DNA of 9,179 nt from the NCBI GenBank assembly GCA_964572955.1, contig CAZNGY010000060.1, forward strand, positions 1 to 9,179. The letters are read 5' to 3'. The position numbers were made by a program, and so were the translations under genes. Below the pieces are notes generated by a model, which was given only the letters and a program-made list of their open reading frames with translations, was not told the DNA's origin and ran no database searches. Of the stretch, positions 1 through 5,916 are shown in pieces; positions within the stretch are counted from its first letter, which is position 1, and each line of letters opens with the position of its first letter. Source of the stretch: UBA3775 sp964572955 (GTDB lineage Bacteria > Bacillota > Clostridia > Lachnospirales > Lachnospiraceae).

Positions 1-480
1 AAGCGCAGGATTCGCAATGGATTCGCCGAAAACAGCTCTTGTATTTTCACGGAATGCCGCATTAAGTTCCTCTTCCGTACAATCAGGATCAACGAACGTT
101 ACATCAATCCCCATCTTCTTCATTGTTACCGAAATAAGATTAAATGTTCCTCCATAAATTGATGACGATGATACGATATGACTTCCTGATTCACAGATAT
201 TGAATAACGCATAGAAATTTGCAGCTTGTCCTGATGAAGTAAGCATTCCTGCCGTACCGCCTTCAAGCTCTGTAATTTTTGCTGCTACATAGTCATTTGT
301 AGGATTCTGAAGTCTGGTATAAAAATAACCGCTTGCTTCAAGGTCAAAAAGCTTCCCCATATCCTCGCTTGTGTCATATTTAAAAGTTGTAGACTGGTAA
401 ACAGGTATCTGTCTTGGTTCTCCGTTTCCCGGTCTGTAACCTGCCTGTACACATTTTGTATTAATTCTGTAATCGCTCAT
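1..480 (-). CDS. metY: O-acetylhomoserine sulfhydrylase / aminocarboxypropyltransferase, N-terminal part (C-terminus beyond window)
   Basis: This is a PLP enzyme of the Cys/Met metabolism (cystathionine gamma-synthase) fold. The family makes homocysteine from O-acetylhomoserine and sulfide in the cytoplasm, by direct sulfhydrylation in methionine synthesis. The visible 160 residues start MSDYRINTKCVQAGYRP and contain PVYQSTTFKY (27-35), YTRLQNPT (54-61, phosphate-binding Tyr-Thr-Arg), SSGQAA (82-87) and SSSIYGGTFN (105-114, the ring-stacking Tyr region). They end inside ESIANPAL, the conserved ExxxNP segment. The PLP-binding lysine lies past the left edge. The ATG is preceded by GGAGG with a 5-nt spacer. 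The gene has its own promoter and leader, so it need not depend on the deacetylase gene 209 bp upstream. The MetY subgroup is preferred over MetB/MetC or methionine gamma-lyase because of the overall N-terminal pattern. The subgroup is fairly sure and the family is certain. Confidence 0.9.
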   Translation of the reverse strand, partial: MSDYRINTKCVQAGYRPGNGEPRQIPVYQSTTFKYDTSEDMGKLFDLEASGYFYTRLQNPTNDYVAAKITELEGGTAGMLTSSGQAANFYALFNICESGSHIVSSSSIYGGTFNLISVTMKKMGIDVTFVDPDCTEEELNAAFRENTRAVFGESIANPAL

Positions 481-485
481 TTTTT

Positions 486-490
486 CCTCC
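486..490 (-). promoter_or_regulatory. Ribosome binding site of metY
   Basis: GGAGG lies 5 nt before the ATG at 480 and fixes this start. Confidence 0.85.
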
Positions 491-497
491 GATTTCC

Positions 498-542
498 CAC
501 TGCACAATTCAGTGCCGATTGTCAGTATTTTTCCTTCCGACA
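498..542 (-). promoter_or_regulatory. metY mRNA leader with two small hairpins
   Basis: Read on the minus strand, the leader can fold into two short stem-loops. The first is at 520-542: TGTCGG pairs with CTGACA (6 bp, one G-U), with an 11-nt loop. The second is at 498-514: CACTG pairs with CAGTG, with a 7-nt loop. The second ends 7 nt before the Shine-Dalgarno sequence. None of the S-box, T-box or SAM-II/III core motifs is visible, so no riboswitch is called. Any regulatory role is inference. Confidence 0.3.
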
Positions 543-548
543 GCCTCA

Positions 549-575
549 GAACATGTTTTTTCACGCCGAACATGT
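549..575. repeat. Direct repeat GAACATGT x2 around the metY start point
   Basis: The 8-mer GAACATGT (plus strand) occurs at 549-556 and 568-575, spaced 19 bp start to start. Each copy contains the palindrome ACATGT. The upstream copy sits at the expected transcription start and the other in the early leader. This is a plausible repressor-type operator position; the binding protein is unknown. Confidence 0.4.
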
Positions 576-577
576 GA

Positions 578-606
578 ATTATATCACAAGTGAATTATTT
601 TGTAAA
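578..606 (-). promoter_or_regulatory. metY promoter (TTTACA - 17 bp - TATAAT)
   Basis: On the minus strand there is a -35 element TTTACA (601-606), a 17-bp spacer and a perfect -10 element TATAAT (578-583). This is a strong sigma-A type match. Initiation is expected near 571, giving a leader of about 90 nt. A 12-bp perfect palindrome overlaps the upstream edge of the -35 by one base, and two direct repeats flank the expected start point. Confidence 0.8.
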
Positions 607-617
607 TTGTATACAAT
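606..617. repeat. 12-bp perfect palindrome ATTGTATACAAT at the metY -35
   Basis: The sequence equals its own reverse complement over all 12 bases and abuts the -35 hexamer. TTGTATACAA-like cores are known among GntR-family operators (FadR/VanR type). Assigning it as an operator is inference, because no such regulator is encoded in the window. Confidence 0.45.
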
Positions 618-640
618 CTTCACCCATCCGAATACTTCAG

Positions 641-673
641 TTCATTATCAATGCACTTATTCTTTCATTATCA
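641..673. repeat. Direct repeat TTCATTATCA x2 upstream of the metY promoter
   Basis: The 10-mer TTCATTATCA (TGATAATGAA on the metY strand) occurs exactly at 641-650 and 664-673, a 23-bp period of about two helical turns. It lies 35 to 67 bp upstream of the -35, a position that would suit an activator. The TGATAAT core resembles half of a Fur/PerR-type box, but the inverted partner is absent. Confidence 0.35.
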
Positions 674-689
674 TTTCTGAAGATTTCGT

Positions 690-1307
690 TTATAAGTTCA
701 CAACACTGTAAATTTTTGCCGTATGAACCTCCGGCACGACTCCCTTAATTTCAAACAGCTGCTTCACCGTTACAAATTCATACCCTCTGCTTATAAGCTC
801 CGGTACTACCGTTTTCAACGCTTCCACTGTTTTAAAATTGTATTCCATATCATGGAGAAGATAAATCACTCCATCCTGTGCCTGCTTTAAAAGTTCCTCA
901 ACTCTTGTTTCAACCGACACTTCCTCGTTCCAGTCATCACAACCGCATCCGCATATAAACGGAAATTTTATACAATCCGCCATAAGATTATTATAGCTTA
1001 TGTATGGCGGTCTGAAAAATCCGACTTTTTTACCGGTATGTTCTTCAATAAGGCGTGACGTACGCTCTACTTCTTCTTCAATTTCTTCTCTTGTAAGCTG
1101 CGCCATGTCTTTATGGTAATACGAATGATTTTCCAAATCACACCCCATTGCCGCTGCTCTTTTCATAACCTCAATACTTTCTGTAGTAATATTCTGTCCT
1201 ATCAAAAAGAATGATGCTTTTATTTTGTACTGTTCAAGCAGATCTAACACCAGCGGTGTCACCACCGCATTAGGACCATCATCAAAACTTAAAGCTGCAT
1301 ATTTCAT
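690..1307 (-). CDS. NodB-type polysaccharide deacetylase without signal peptide
   Basis: This is a carbohydrate esterase family 4 deacetylase, a metal-dependent enzyme removing N- or O-acetyl groups from glycans. All five NodB motifs are present: SFDDGP (7-12, catalytic base and metal Asp), HSYYH (61-65, metal His pair), RPPY (99-102), CDDW (123-126) and LLHD (150-153, catalytic His). At 205 residues it is only the catalytic domain, and the domain starts at residue 3. No signal peptide or membrane segment exists. An in-frame TGA lies 12 codons upstream of the ATG, so a longer N-terminus is excluded. The start is 1 nt after the upstream stop (TAGAATG), with a GGAGGAGAGG ribosome site inside the upstream gene, so translation is probably coupled. 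It is the last gene of the glycosidase / membrane protein unit. The substrate is unknown; peptidoglycan, exopolysaccharide or a cytoplasmic glycan precursor are all possible. Confidence 0.9.
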   Translation of the reverse strand: MKYAALSFDDGPNAVVTPLVLDLLEQYKIKASFFLIGQNITTESIEVMKRAAAMGCDLENHSYYHKDMAQLTREEIEEEVERTSRLIEEHTGKKVGFFRPPYISYNNLMADCIKFPFICGCGCDDWNEEVSVETRVEELLKQAQDGVIYLLHDMEYNFKTVEALKTVVPELISRGYEFVTVKQLFEIKGVVPEVHTAKIYSVVNL

Positions 1308-1308
1308 T

Positions 1309-2814
1309 CTACACCTCTCCTCCGGCAGTCGTGGATATCATATCCACAATTGCCCAATGAGGATTATCAACTCCGTCATCCGTATCATCATAGTTTACAA
1401 AATAAAACGTTGAGTCTATTGAATCCACACTCTTCTCACCTGTTCTGGTAAGTATCATGTTTTTATTAAACTTGATATGACATGAGTAACAATTCTCACC
1501 ATATACAACATAGTTGTCTATTACAATGTCAGAGTACGCAAGGTCTGCAAGGTAGTGATCACTGATAAAGTTAATATCCGGTCCTCCTGCATAATCCGTT
1601 GCCATCTTCCAGTAATATGAATCCTTAATAAGATACTTGCGTACTTCTGCAAGTCCGTGGCTTTCTCCGCTTAAATCATTTGTCAGGAAATCTTCCCAGG
1701 TTTTAGCCATTTTATAGGCTTCATCTTTTCTTTCCTGAGACATCTCACTCACTACTCCTCCTGCCTCAAGAGTAACATTTCCCGACTCATCAAGAGTATA
1801 CTCAGCTTCCGTTCCATCTGCCGCATAAACCTTGATTTCAGGAATACTTGCAAGTCCGGTTATCTTATATTCCACGGTAAGAGGCATTGTTACATATTCT
1901 GCCGTATTTGTATAATCCGGATTCAGGTATTCCCTTCCTGTTTTGTATGAATCAGATACTTCTTTTCCATTAACCGTTATCTTATATCCTTCCGGAACGG
2001 AAATCAGATAGTCATGTGTTCCTGTTGAGAATACCGGTTCTATCTTTTCCATTTTCCAGTCCATTACTCTCAAAAGACCAAAAATCGTCTTTTCATTTGC
2101 AGATGCCAGAGTAACTTTTGCCACATAATTTCCGTCCGCATAAATATCATACATTGGTGACTCTGATGCATAACTGGACTTATTCTTTTCATAAGTATAT
2201 TCTTTCACTCCGTCATAAGCTGACATATACTTTTCCGTAAAGACGTCCTGTCCGTCAAACTCACTTGATGCAGGAATATCAATCTTATCGGCAAGGCTTC
2301 CGTCCTTTACCATTTTTTCATATTCCGCCAGTAAATCAGACATTGCGTTTTCAGGCTGTGCCTTTTCATATCTGATAAGGCACTTGTTTGTATATCTTAA
2401 AAATACTGCTCCGAAAATAATAAGTACCAAAGTATAGATTCCAAGACTTATCCAATATACCGGAATTTTTTTCTTTACGGTAATTTCTCTTTTAAGTCCT
2501 GTTCTATTATTACTGTCAGCATTTACTGAAGAATTTTTTTCCGCATTACCGGTTCGGCTGTTCCGATTCTTTCTTGCATAAAATTCTTCTGCACTTACTT
2601 CATCATCATTTTCATATGACGTTTTTCTATTAATACCATAATCAGTTTTCTTCGGGTTTCTTTCCTGTCCGTATCCCGGATTCATCCTGTTTACCGACTG
2701 ATTGCTTCTTACGGCTTTTGCTCCGTTTCTTTCTGAAGCAGGTCTCTTTCCTGCTTTTCTCTCCGCTTCCCTCTCAAGGAATTCAGGATCAAGATTTACT
2801 CTGTAGTTTCCCAT
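1309..2814 (-). CDS. Uncharacterised single-pass membrane protein with large extracytoplasmic region
   Basis: I do not recognise this 501-residue protein as a named family. Residues 1-117 are a hydrophilic, Asn/Arg/Lys/Ser-rich, probably disordered cytoplasmic tail. Residues about 118-139 (from PVYWISLGIY) are one membrane helix preceded by the basic stretch VKKKI. The remaining 360 residues are outside. Residues about 150-265 and 365-495 look like two related alpha+beta modules of the NTF2-like kind, each an N-terminal helix region followed by strands. Between them, EGYKITVNGKEV (275-286) resembles the small beta modules of TcaA/PEGA-type surface proteins. These fold guesses are inference. 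The start is well set: GGAGGAGA at 2821-2828 precedes the ATG. It lies 15 nt after the glycosidase stop and 1 nt before the deacetylase, so it is the middle gene of a three-gene unit and may scaffold or sense the surface glycan they act on. Confidence 0.85.
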   Translation of the reverse strand: MGNYRVNLDPEFLEREAERKAGKRPASERNGAKAVRSNQSVNRMNPGYGQERNPKKTDYGINRKTSYENDDEVSAEEFYARKNRNSRTGNAEKNSSVNADSNNRTGLKREITVKKKIPVYWISLGIYTLVLIIFGAVFLRYTNKCLIRYEKAQPENAMSDLLAEYEKMVKDGSLADKIDIPASSEFDGQDVFTEKYMSAYDGVKEYTYEKNKSSYASESPMYDIYADGNYVAKVTLASANEKTIFGLLRVMDWKMEKIEPVFSTGTHDYLISVPEGYKITVNGKEVSDSYKTGREYLNPDYTNTAEYVTMPLTVEYKITGLASIPEIKVYAADGTEAEYTLDESGNVTLEAGGVVSEMSQERKDEAYKMAKTWEDFLTNDLSGESHGLAEVRKYLIKDSYYWKMATDYAGGPDINFISDHYLADLAYSDIVIDNYVVYGENCYSCHIKFNKNMILTRTGEKSVDSIDSTFYFVNYDDTDDGVDNPHWAIVDMISTTAGGEV

Positions 2815-2829
2815 TTGTATTCTCCTCCC

Positions 2830-3915
2830 TTATTCACTCTTTGGCTTTACTACAAACGCAGTTGGAAGTTTCCACGATGAATTCTGATAGTAGAATGTAA
2901 CGCTTGTCATTTCATATGCTCCGTTATAGACCATTGTTGATGAACTTCCGCCATCAAGGTTTGCCGCATTAACCGCACCATATTCCTGCATAATTCCTAT
3001 AAGATCGGATGCCGTCGCACCAAGATGTCCTGATGCTCCTCGTCCGTCAGTTACCAGTAAAAGTATTGCTCCGTCAGATCTCTGACCAATGGCCGTTCTC
3101 GGATTAGCTCCGCTGCCTGCTCCCTCAAGTTCTCTTGGTTCACCATTTATGATAAGCGGAACAAAATGGTTATTTGCATCAGAACTTTCTTCCTGGAATG
3201 CAACCGCATCACGAATTCCTGCTTCGCTCACATAATCAGCAAAATCCTGCTTACTCATTCCGTTAAGGTCCGTAATTATAAGCAGATTATCTTTATTCAT
3301 TCCTATCATGTAAAGTCCCGTAAGTCCCGATGGGTCATTGTATGTAATCTCTCCATTCTGCACTACAACTCCCAGAGGTGCTCCTCCCTTATTTCCCGTA
3401 GAAACATAAAGCCCTCCGTTTACTCCGGCAACACCGCCTGCTTCCTCTACAATCTCGGAAAGCTCTTTGCCATATTCAGACCATGGATAAGTTGAGCCCA
3501 CGCAAACCTGTGAAGGATCCTTTATAATTATCATCTTTGCAAAAAACGAACGTCCGGATATTTCTTCTATTCTTATTCCGTTTTCGTCAAATACTTCCTC
3601 TTTTCCTTCTGCATCGACACTGACTGTATCATCAGGTTTAATTGTAATGAGGGTAGTATCCTGTTCTACATCCATTTCCTTCATTTTGTTGCTGTTAACA
3701 ATTTCATTAATTTCTTCTTCCGAACATACCCATGAAGCCAGAAACTTCATCTGTCCTGTTTCAAGTATTGTTGTAACGAAAAGATTTCTTGCAGCTAACG
3801 ATGGCCCATTACAGCATTTCTGCAGCATAAGATACAGTGTACCCACAAGACAAAGTACCGTAACAAGTACGAAAAGCATCACTCTTCCCACTATTTTTCC
3901 GATTTTCTTTACCAT
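2830..3915 (-). CDS. Membrane-anchored phosphodiester glycosidase (NAGPA / DUF2233 family)
   Basis: The family includes the catalytic domain of the mammalian uncovering enzyme NAGPA (N-acetylglucosamine-1-phosphodiester alpha-N-acetylglucosaminidase). Bacterial members are often annotated as exopolysaccharide biosynthesis proteins. Of the 361 residues, 1-9 are basic, about 10-32 form one hydrophobic anchor (VMLFVLVTVLCLVGTLYLML), and the domain faces outside. Diagnostic motifs are AGVNGGLY (163-170), NPRTAIGQ (271-278), LVTDGRG (287-293) and NLDGGSSSTMVYNG (319-332). Cys34-Cys35 follow the anchor, but no lipobox is present. It is first in a unit with the 501-residue membrane protein and the deacetylase. 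The PAP2 and GT2-GtrA genes lie upstream. It probably cleaves or remodels a sugar-phosphate diester in a surface polymer such as a teichoic-acid-like glycan; the substrate is inference. The ATG has a modest AGGCAGGA ribosome site. Confidence 0.88.
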   Translation of the reverse strand: MVKKIGKIVGRVMLFVLVTVLCLVGTLYLMLQKCCNGPSLAARNLFVTTILETGQMKFLASWVCSEEEINEIVNSNKMKEMDVEQDTTLITIKPDDTVSVDAEGKEEVFDENGIRIEEISGRSFFAKMIIIKDPSQVCVGSTYPWSEYGKELSEIVEEAGGVAGVNGGLYVSTGNKGGAPLGVVVQNGEITYNDPSGLTGLYMIGMNKDNLLIITDLNGMSKQDFADYVSEAGIRDAVAFQEESSDANNHFVPLIINGEPRELEGAGSGANPRTAIGQRSDGAILLLVTDGRGASGHLGATASDLIGIMQEYGAVNAANLDGGSSSTMVYNGAYEMTSVTFYYQNSSWKLPTAFVVKPKSE

Positions 3916-4035
3916 AATTTCCTGCCTCTCATAGTTTCCTTTTTTTGTGTTTCTATTTTATCCATATAACAACCGCCAATCATCAGATTAAGAACGCCAA
4001 CTTTACATGACGATTATTATTGTCTGTCCATTTAT

Positions 4036-4068
4036 CAGACACTCCGCAATGCAGCCTGTCTGTTTTTT
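4036..4068 (+). terminator. Terminator-like hairpin oriented to the plus strand
   Basis: On the plus strand CAGACA (4036-4041) pairs perfectly with TGTCTG (4057-4062). An inner stem CCGC/GCAG (one wobble) is possible. The hairpin is followed directly by TTTTTT (4063-4068), the shape of an intrinsic terminator. Read on the minus strand, where the neighbouring genes lie, no T-run follows. It therefore does not terminate the PAP2/GT2 transcript in an obvious way, but could stop antisense transcription entering the GT2 gene from its 3' end. Confidence 0.45.
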
Positions 4069-4083
4069 ATTCTGCTCAAACAG

Positions 4084-5181
4084 TTAGAACACAAGCTTTT
4101 TTTGGATAAAAAAGCTTATGAAGAAAAGTACTGAATCCACAACCATCTTTACAACCGACTCTAAGAAACTTCCCTCAAGGTCAAATAAAAGATGTGCGAA
4201 TGTGTAGATCAATGCAGTTGAACATGCCAGCTGAACAACTACCAGTGCTGCATACTTAATACCTGTATTAAGTGCTTTCTGTTTTGACTTAAATACCAGT
4301 CTGTGATTTATCCAATAATTATAAACCGCACTTATAACCCTGCCGATTGTATTTGCAGCAGGAATTCTTATTGCCGCTGAAACATCATATGACGCCGATA
4401 CCATGTTTATAATTGTAAAAATTAAAAATTCAAGCAGAAATGATGAAACAGATGCAAGTAAAAATTTCATTCCGACATAATATCCGTTTCCTGTTTCCGA
4501 CATGTATTTAAAAATCACTTTGTATATTTTTATTGAATCCTTAATCGGATTGAAATGGGATGATTCATTGTCATCTATATACACAGTCTGAATCACTACC
4601 TCTGAAACAGGAATTCCGAGCCTTCCGAGTTCCAAAAGCTGTCTTGTTTCATATTCATATCTCTCGCCCTCAATTTCTGTCATCGCTTTAAGATATTTAT
4701 ACGGTATTGCTCTAAGTCCGGTCTGGGTGTCACTTATATTAACCCCGCAAAGTTTGAAAACGGTTCTTGTAAGATTGTTTCCGAATCTGCTTCTCGCCGG
4801 AACATTTTCCAACGAAAAATCCCTGACACCGAGAACAACGCTGTCACATTCTTCTTCCATCTTTTCAACACATTTTCTTATGTCTTTTGGAAGATGCTGT
4901 CCGTCACCGTCAACCGTTACCACTCCGTCAGTCTTTTTCTCTCTGCCAAGTAAATACTCAAAAGCAGTTTTCATTGCTCTGCCTTTTCCTTTATTTACTT
5001 CATGTATCAGAACACTTACTTCCGGCAAAACCGAAACTTCCTCAAAAAACTTCCTGCAGTCGGACTTGCTTCCATCGTCAACCACAACAATATCATCAAA
5101 CCCTTCTTCTATAAGACCTCTCACTGTTCCGACCATTTTTTCGTCCGGATTAAGAGAAGGCAAAACAACTGTAATATTCAT
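4084..5181 (-). CDS. Glycosyltransferase family 2 fused to a GtrA membrane domain
   Basis: This 365-residue protein has two domains. Residues 1-225 form a GT-A fold GT2 transferase of the dolichyl/undecaprenyl-phosphate sugar synthase type. They contain VVVDDGSKSD (32-41), NKGKGRAMKTAF (63-74), TVDGDGQH (89-96, the metal/nucleotide Asp residues D91 and D93) and SDTQTGLRAIP (150-160). Residues about 237-365 form a GtrA-like domain with four helices, near 238-261, 272-290, 308-333 and 343-362, with the typical YNYWINHRLVF (287-297) loop and an FFIQKKLVF C-terminus. By family knowledge it moves a sugar from a nucleotide donor to a polyprenyl phosphate, and the GtrA part helps membrane attachment or flipping. 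It starts 12 nt after the PAP2 stop, so the two are cotranscribed. The ribosome site is an AAAGGG/AAAGGA stretch before the ATG. Sugar and acceptor are unknown. Confidence 0.92.
   Translation of the reverse strand: MNITVVLPSLNPDEKMVGTVRGLIEEGFDDIVVVDDGSKSDCRKFFEEVSVLPEVSVLIHEVNKGKGRAMKTAFEYLLGREKKTDGVVTVDGDGQHLPKDIRKCVEKMEEECDSVVLGVRDFSLENVPARSRFGNNLTRTVFKLCGVNISDTQTGLRAIPYKYLKAMTEIEGERYEYETRQLLELGRLGIPVSEVVIQTVYIDDNESSHFNPIKDSIKIYKVIFKYMSETGNGYYVGMKFLLASVSSFLLEFLIFTIINMVSASYDVSAAIRIPAANTIGRVISAVYNYWINHRLVFKSKQKALNTGIKYAALVVVQLACSTALIYTFAHLLFDLEGSFLESVVKMVVDSVLFFISFFIQKKLVF
4093..4117. repeat. 10-bp perfect inverted repeat in the 3' end of the GT2-GtrA gene
   Basis: AAGCTTTTTT (4093-4102) and AAAAAAGCTT (4108-4117) form a perfect 10-bp stem with a 5-nt loop. 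They lie within the last codons of the gene (the QKKLVF end), 6 nt before the stop codon. The stem is AT-rich and not followed by a T-run in the minus direction. It may simply reflect Phe/Lys codon runs, or act as a weak mRNA 3' structure. Confidence 0.4.
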
Positions 5182-5193
5182 TCCTTTACCCTT

Positions 5194-5736
5194 TTATTTT
5201 TCAATATTGTATTTTTTGTATACTGCGGCAATCAGTATGTTTGATAAAATACCAAGTACGATTCCGATAATTATTCCGGCAATAACATCTGTAGGATAAT
5301 GTATTCCGATGTAAAGTCTTGAAAATGCAATAAGAGTTGCAAGAACAATCAAAGTTACTCCCCACTTCTTGGAAACATGAGGAAAGATTGCAACTGCCGA
5401 CGCAAAGCTTGCACCCGAATGGCCTGATGGGAATGATGCATCGGAAGCTTCTTTAACCATCAGTTTAAGCCCTTCCACCACTTCATAAGGTCTTACCCTT
5501 CCTACAAGATTTTTGAGAATCAGATTGTTAACCACTACTGAACCTATAAGTGCAGCTGCCGAACACAATCCCGCTTTTCTTGTTTTCTTAAAACATAAAA
5601 AAACTGCAGTAAGTAAAATCCAAAAAATTCCTGCATCACCCAAGTGGGTTATTGCACGGAAAATGGGATCACATACTGCATTTCTTATATGTTCCTGAAT
5701 AAATATCAAAATATCTCCGTCAAGATTTAAAAACAT
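5194..5736 (-). CDS. PAP2-family membrane phosphatase
   Basis: This 180-residue integral membrane protein belongs to the type 2 phosphatidic acid phosphatase superfamily, which includes undecaprenyl-pyrophosphate phosphatases such as BcrC and PgpB. The full signature is present: KNLVGRVRP (75-83, KX6RP), PSGH (103-106, catalytic His106) and SRLYIGIHYPTD (139-150, SRX5HX3D with nucleophile His146 and Asp150). Hydrophobic helices run near 37-49, 57-74, 109-120, 126-142 and 151-173. The longest open frame would start at 5754 (MGWRSN), but a perfect GGAGGAG lies inside that extension, 4 nt before the ATG at 5736. The shorter start is therefore chosen. It leads the unit with the GT2-GtrA gene, which fits recycling of a polyprenyl carrier. 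Hydrolysis of another lipid phosphate cannot be excluded. Confidence 0.92.
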   Translation of the reverse strand: MFLNLDGDILIFIQEHIRNAVCDPIFRAITHLGDAGIFWILLTAVFLCFKKTRKAGLCSAAALIGSVVVNNLILKNLVGRVRPYEVVEGLKLMVKEASDASFPSGHSGASFASAVAIFPHVSKKWGVTLIVLATLIAFSRLYIGIHYPTDVIAGIIIGIVLGILSNILIAAVYKKYNIEK

Positions 5737-5740
5737 GTTA

Positions 5741-5747
5741 CTCCTCC
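5741..5747 (-). promoter_or_regulatory. Ribosome binding site deciding the PAP2 start
   Basis: GGAGGAG ends 4 nt before the ATG at 5736, so that codon is the likely start. The in-frame ATG at 5754 lies upstream of this site and has no comparable site of its own. Confidence 0.8.
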
Positions 5748-5916
5748 ATCCCACACTTCCGAATTAATTCAAAAATGCCTTTTATTATTTACCCTGTTAG
5801 TTTTACACACTGTCCCAATACCATATCTTGCTTAATTTTATTTTGTCACAATGTGCAGAACAAACACGAATACAGAGTAATAATAACATATAAATGAAGG
5901 TTGTTCAATGAGAAAA
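5748..5916. other. Spacer between the niacin repressor and the PAP2 unit
   Basis: This AT-rich spacer must carry either read-through or the promoter of the PAP2/GT2 unit. No clear -35/-10 pair with 16-18 bp spacing was found; AT-rich candidates such as TAAATAAT near 5780-5790 lack a matched -35. Small palindromes are GAATTAATTC (5761-5770) and TTGTCACAA (5843-5851). No intrinsic terminator follows the repressor stop. Confidence 0.3.

Noticed and set aside
481..577. SAM (S-box) or T-box riboswitch ahead of metY
   Set aside because: The leader is too short for these and lacks their core sequence motifs; only two weak hairpins are seen.
641..673. Fur box upstream of metY
   Set aside because: Only TGATAAT direct half-sites occur; the required inverted 7-1-7 arrangement is absent.
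674..689. Terminator after the deacetylase gene
   Set aside because: CTTCAG/CTGAAG can pair, but only across a loop of about 35 nt and without a T-run.
3166..3934. Plus-strand open frames opposite the NAGPA-type glycosidase
   Set aside because: They are antisense shadows of a gene with clear family motifs, without domains or ribosome sites of their own.
3916..4030. Separate promoter for the glycosidase unit
   Set aside because: AT-rich -10-like strings (TAAAAT, TTATAT) exist, but none has a matched -35 at 16-18 bp, so no call was made.
4727..5299. Long plus-strand open frame (190 codons) opposite GT2-GtrA and PAP2
   Set aside because: It lies wholly antisense to two well-supported genes, has a low-complexity Ser/Thr/Pro-rich translation and no ribosome site or family motif.
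5737..5754. Longer PAP2 N-terminus (MGWRSN)
   Set aside because: The GGAGGAG ribosome site lies inside this extension and is spaced for the ATG at 5736.
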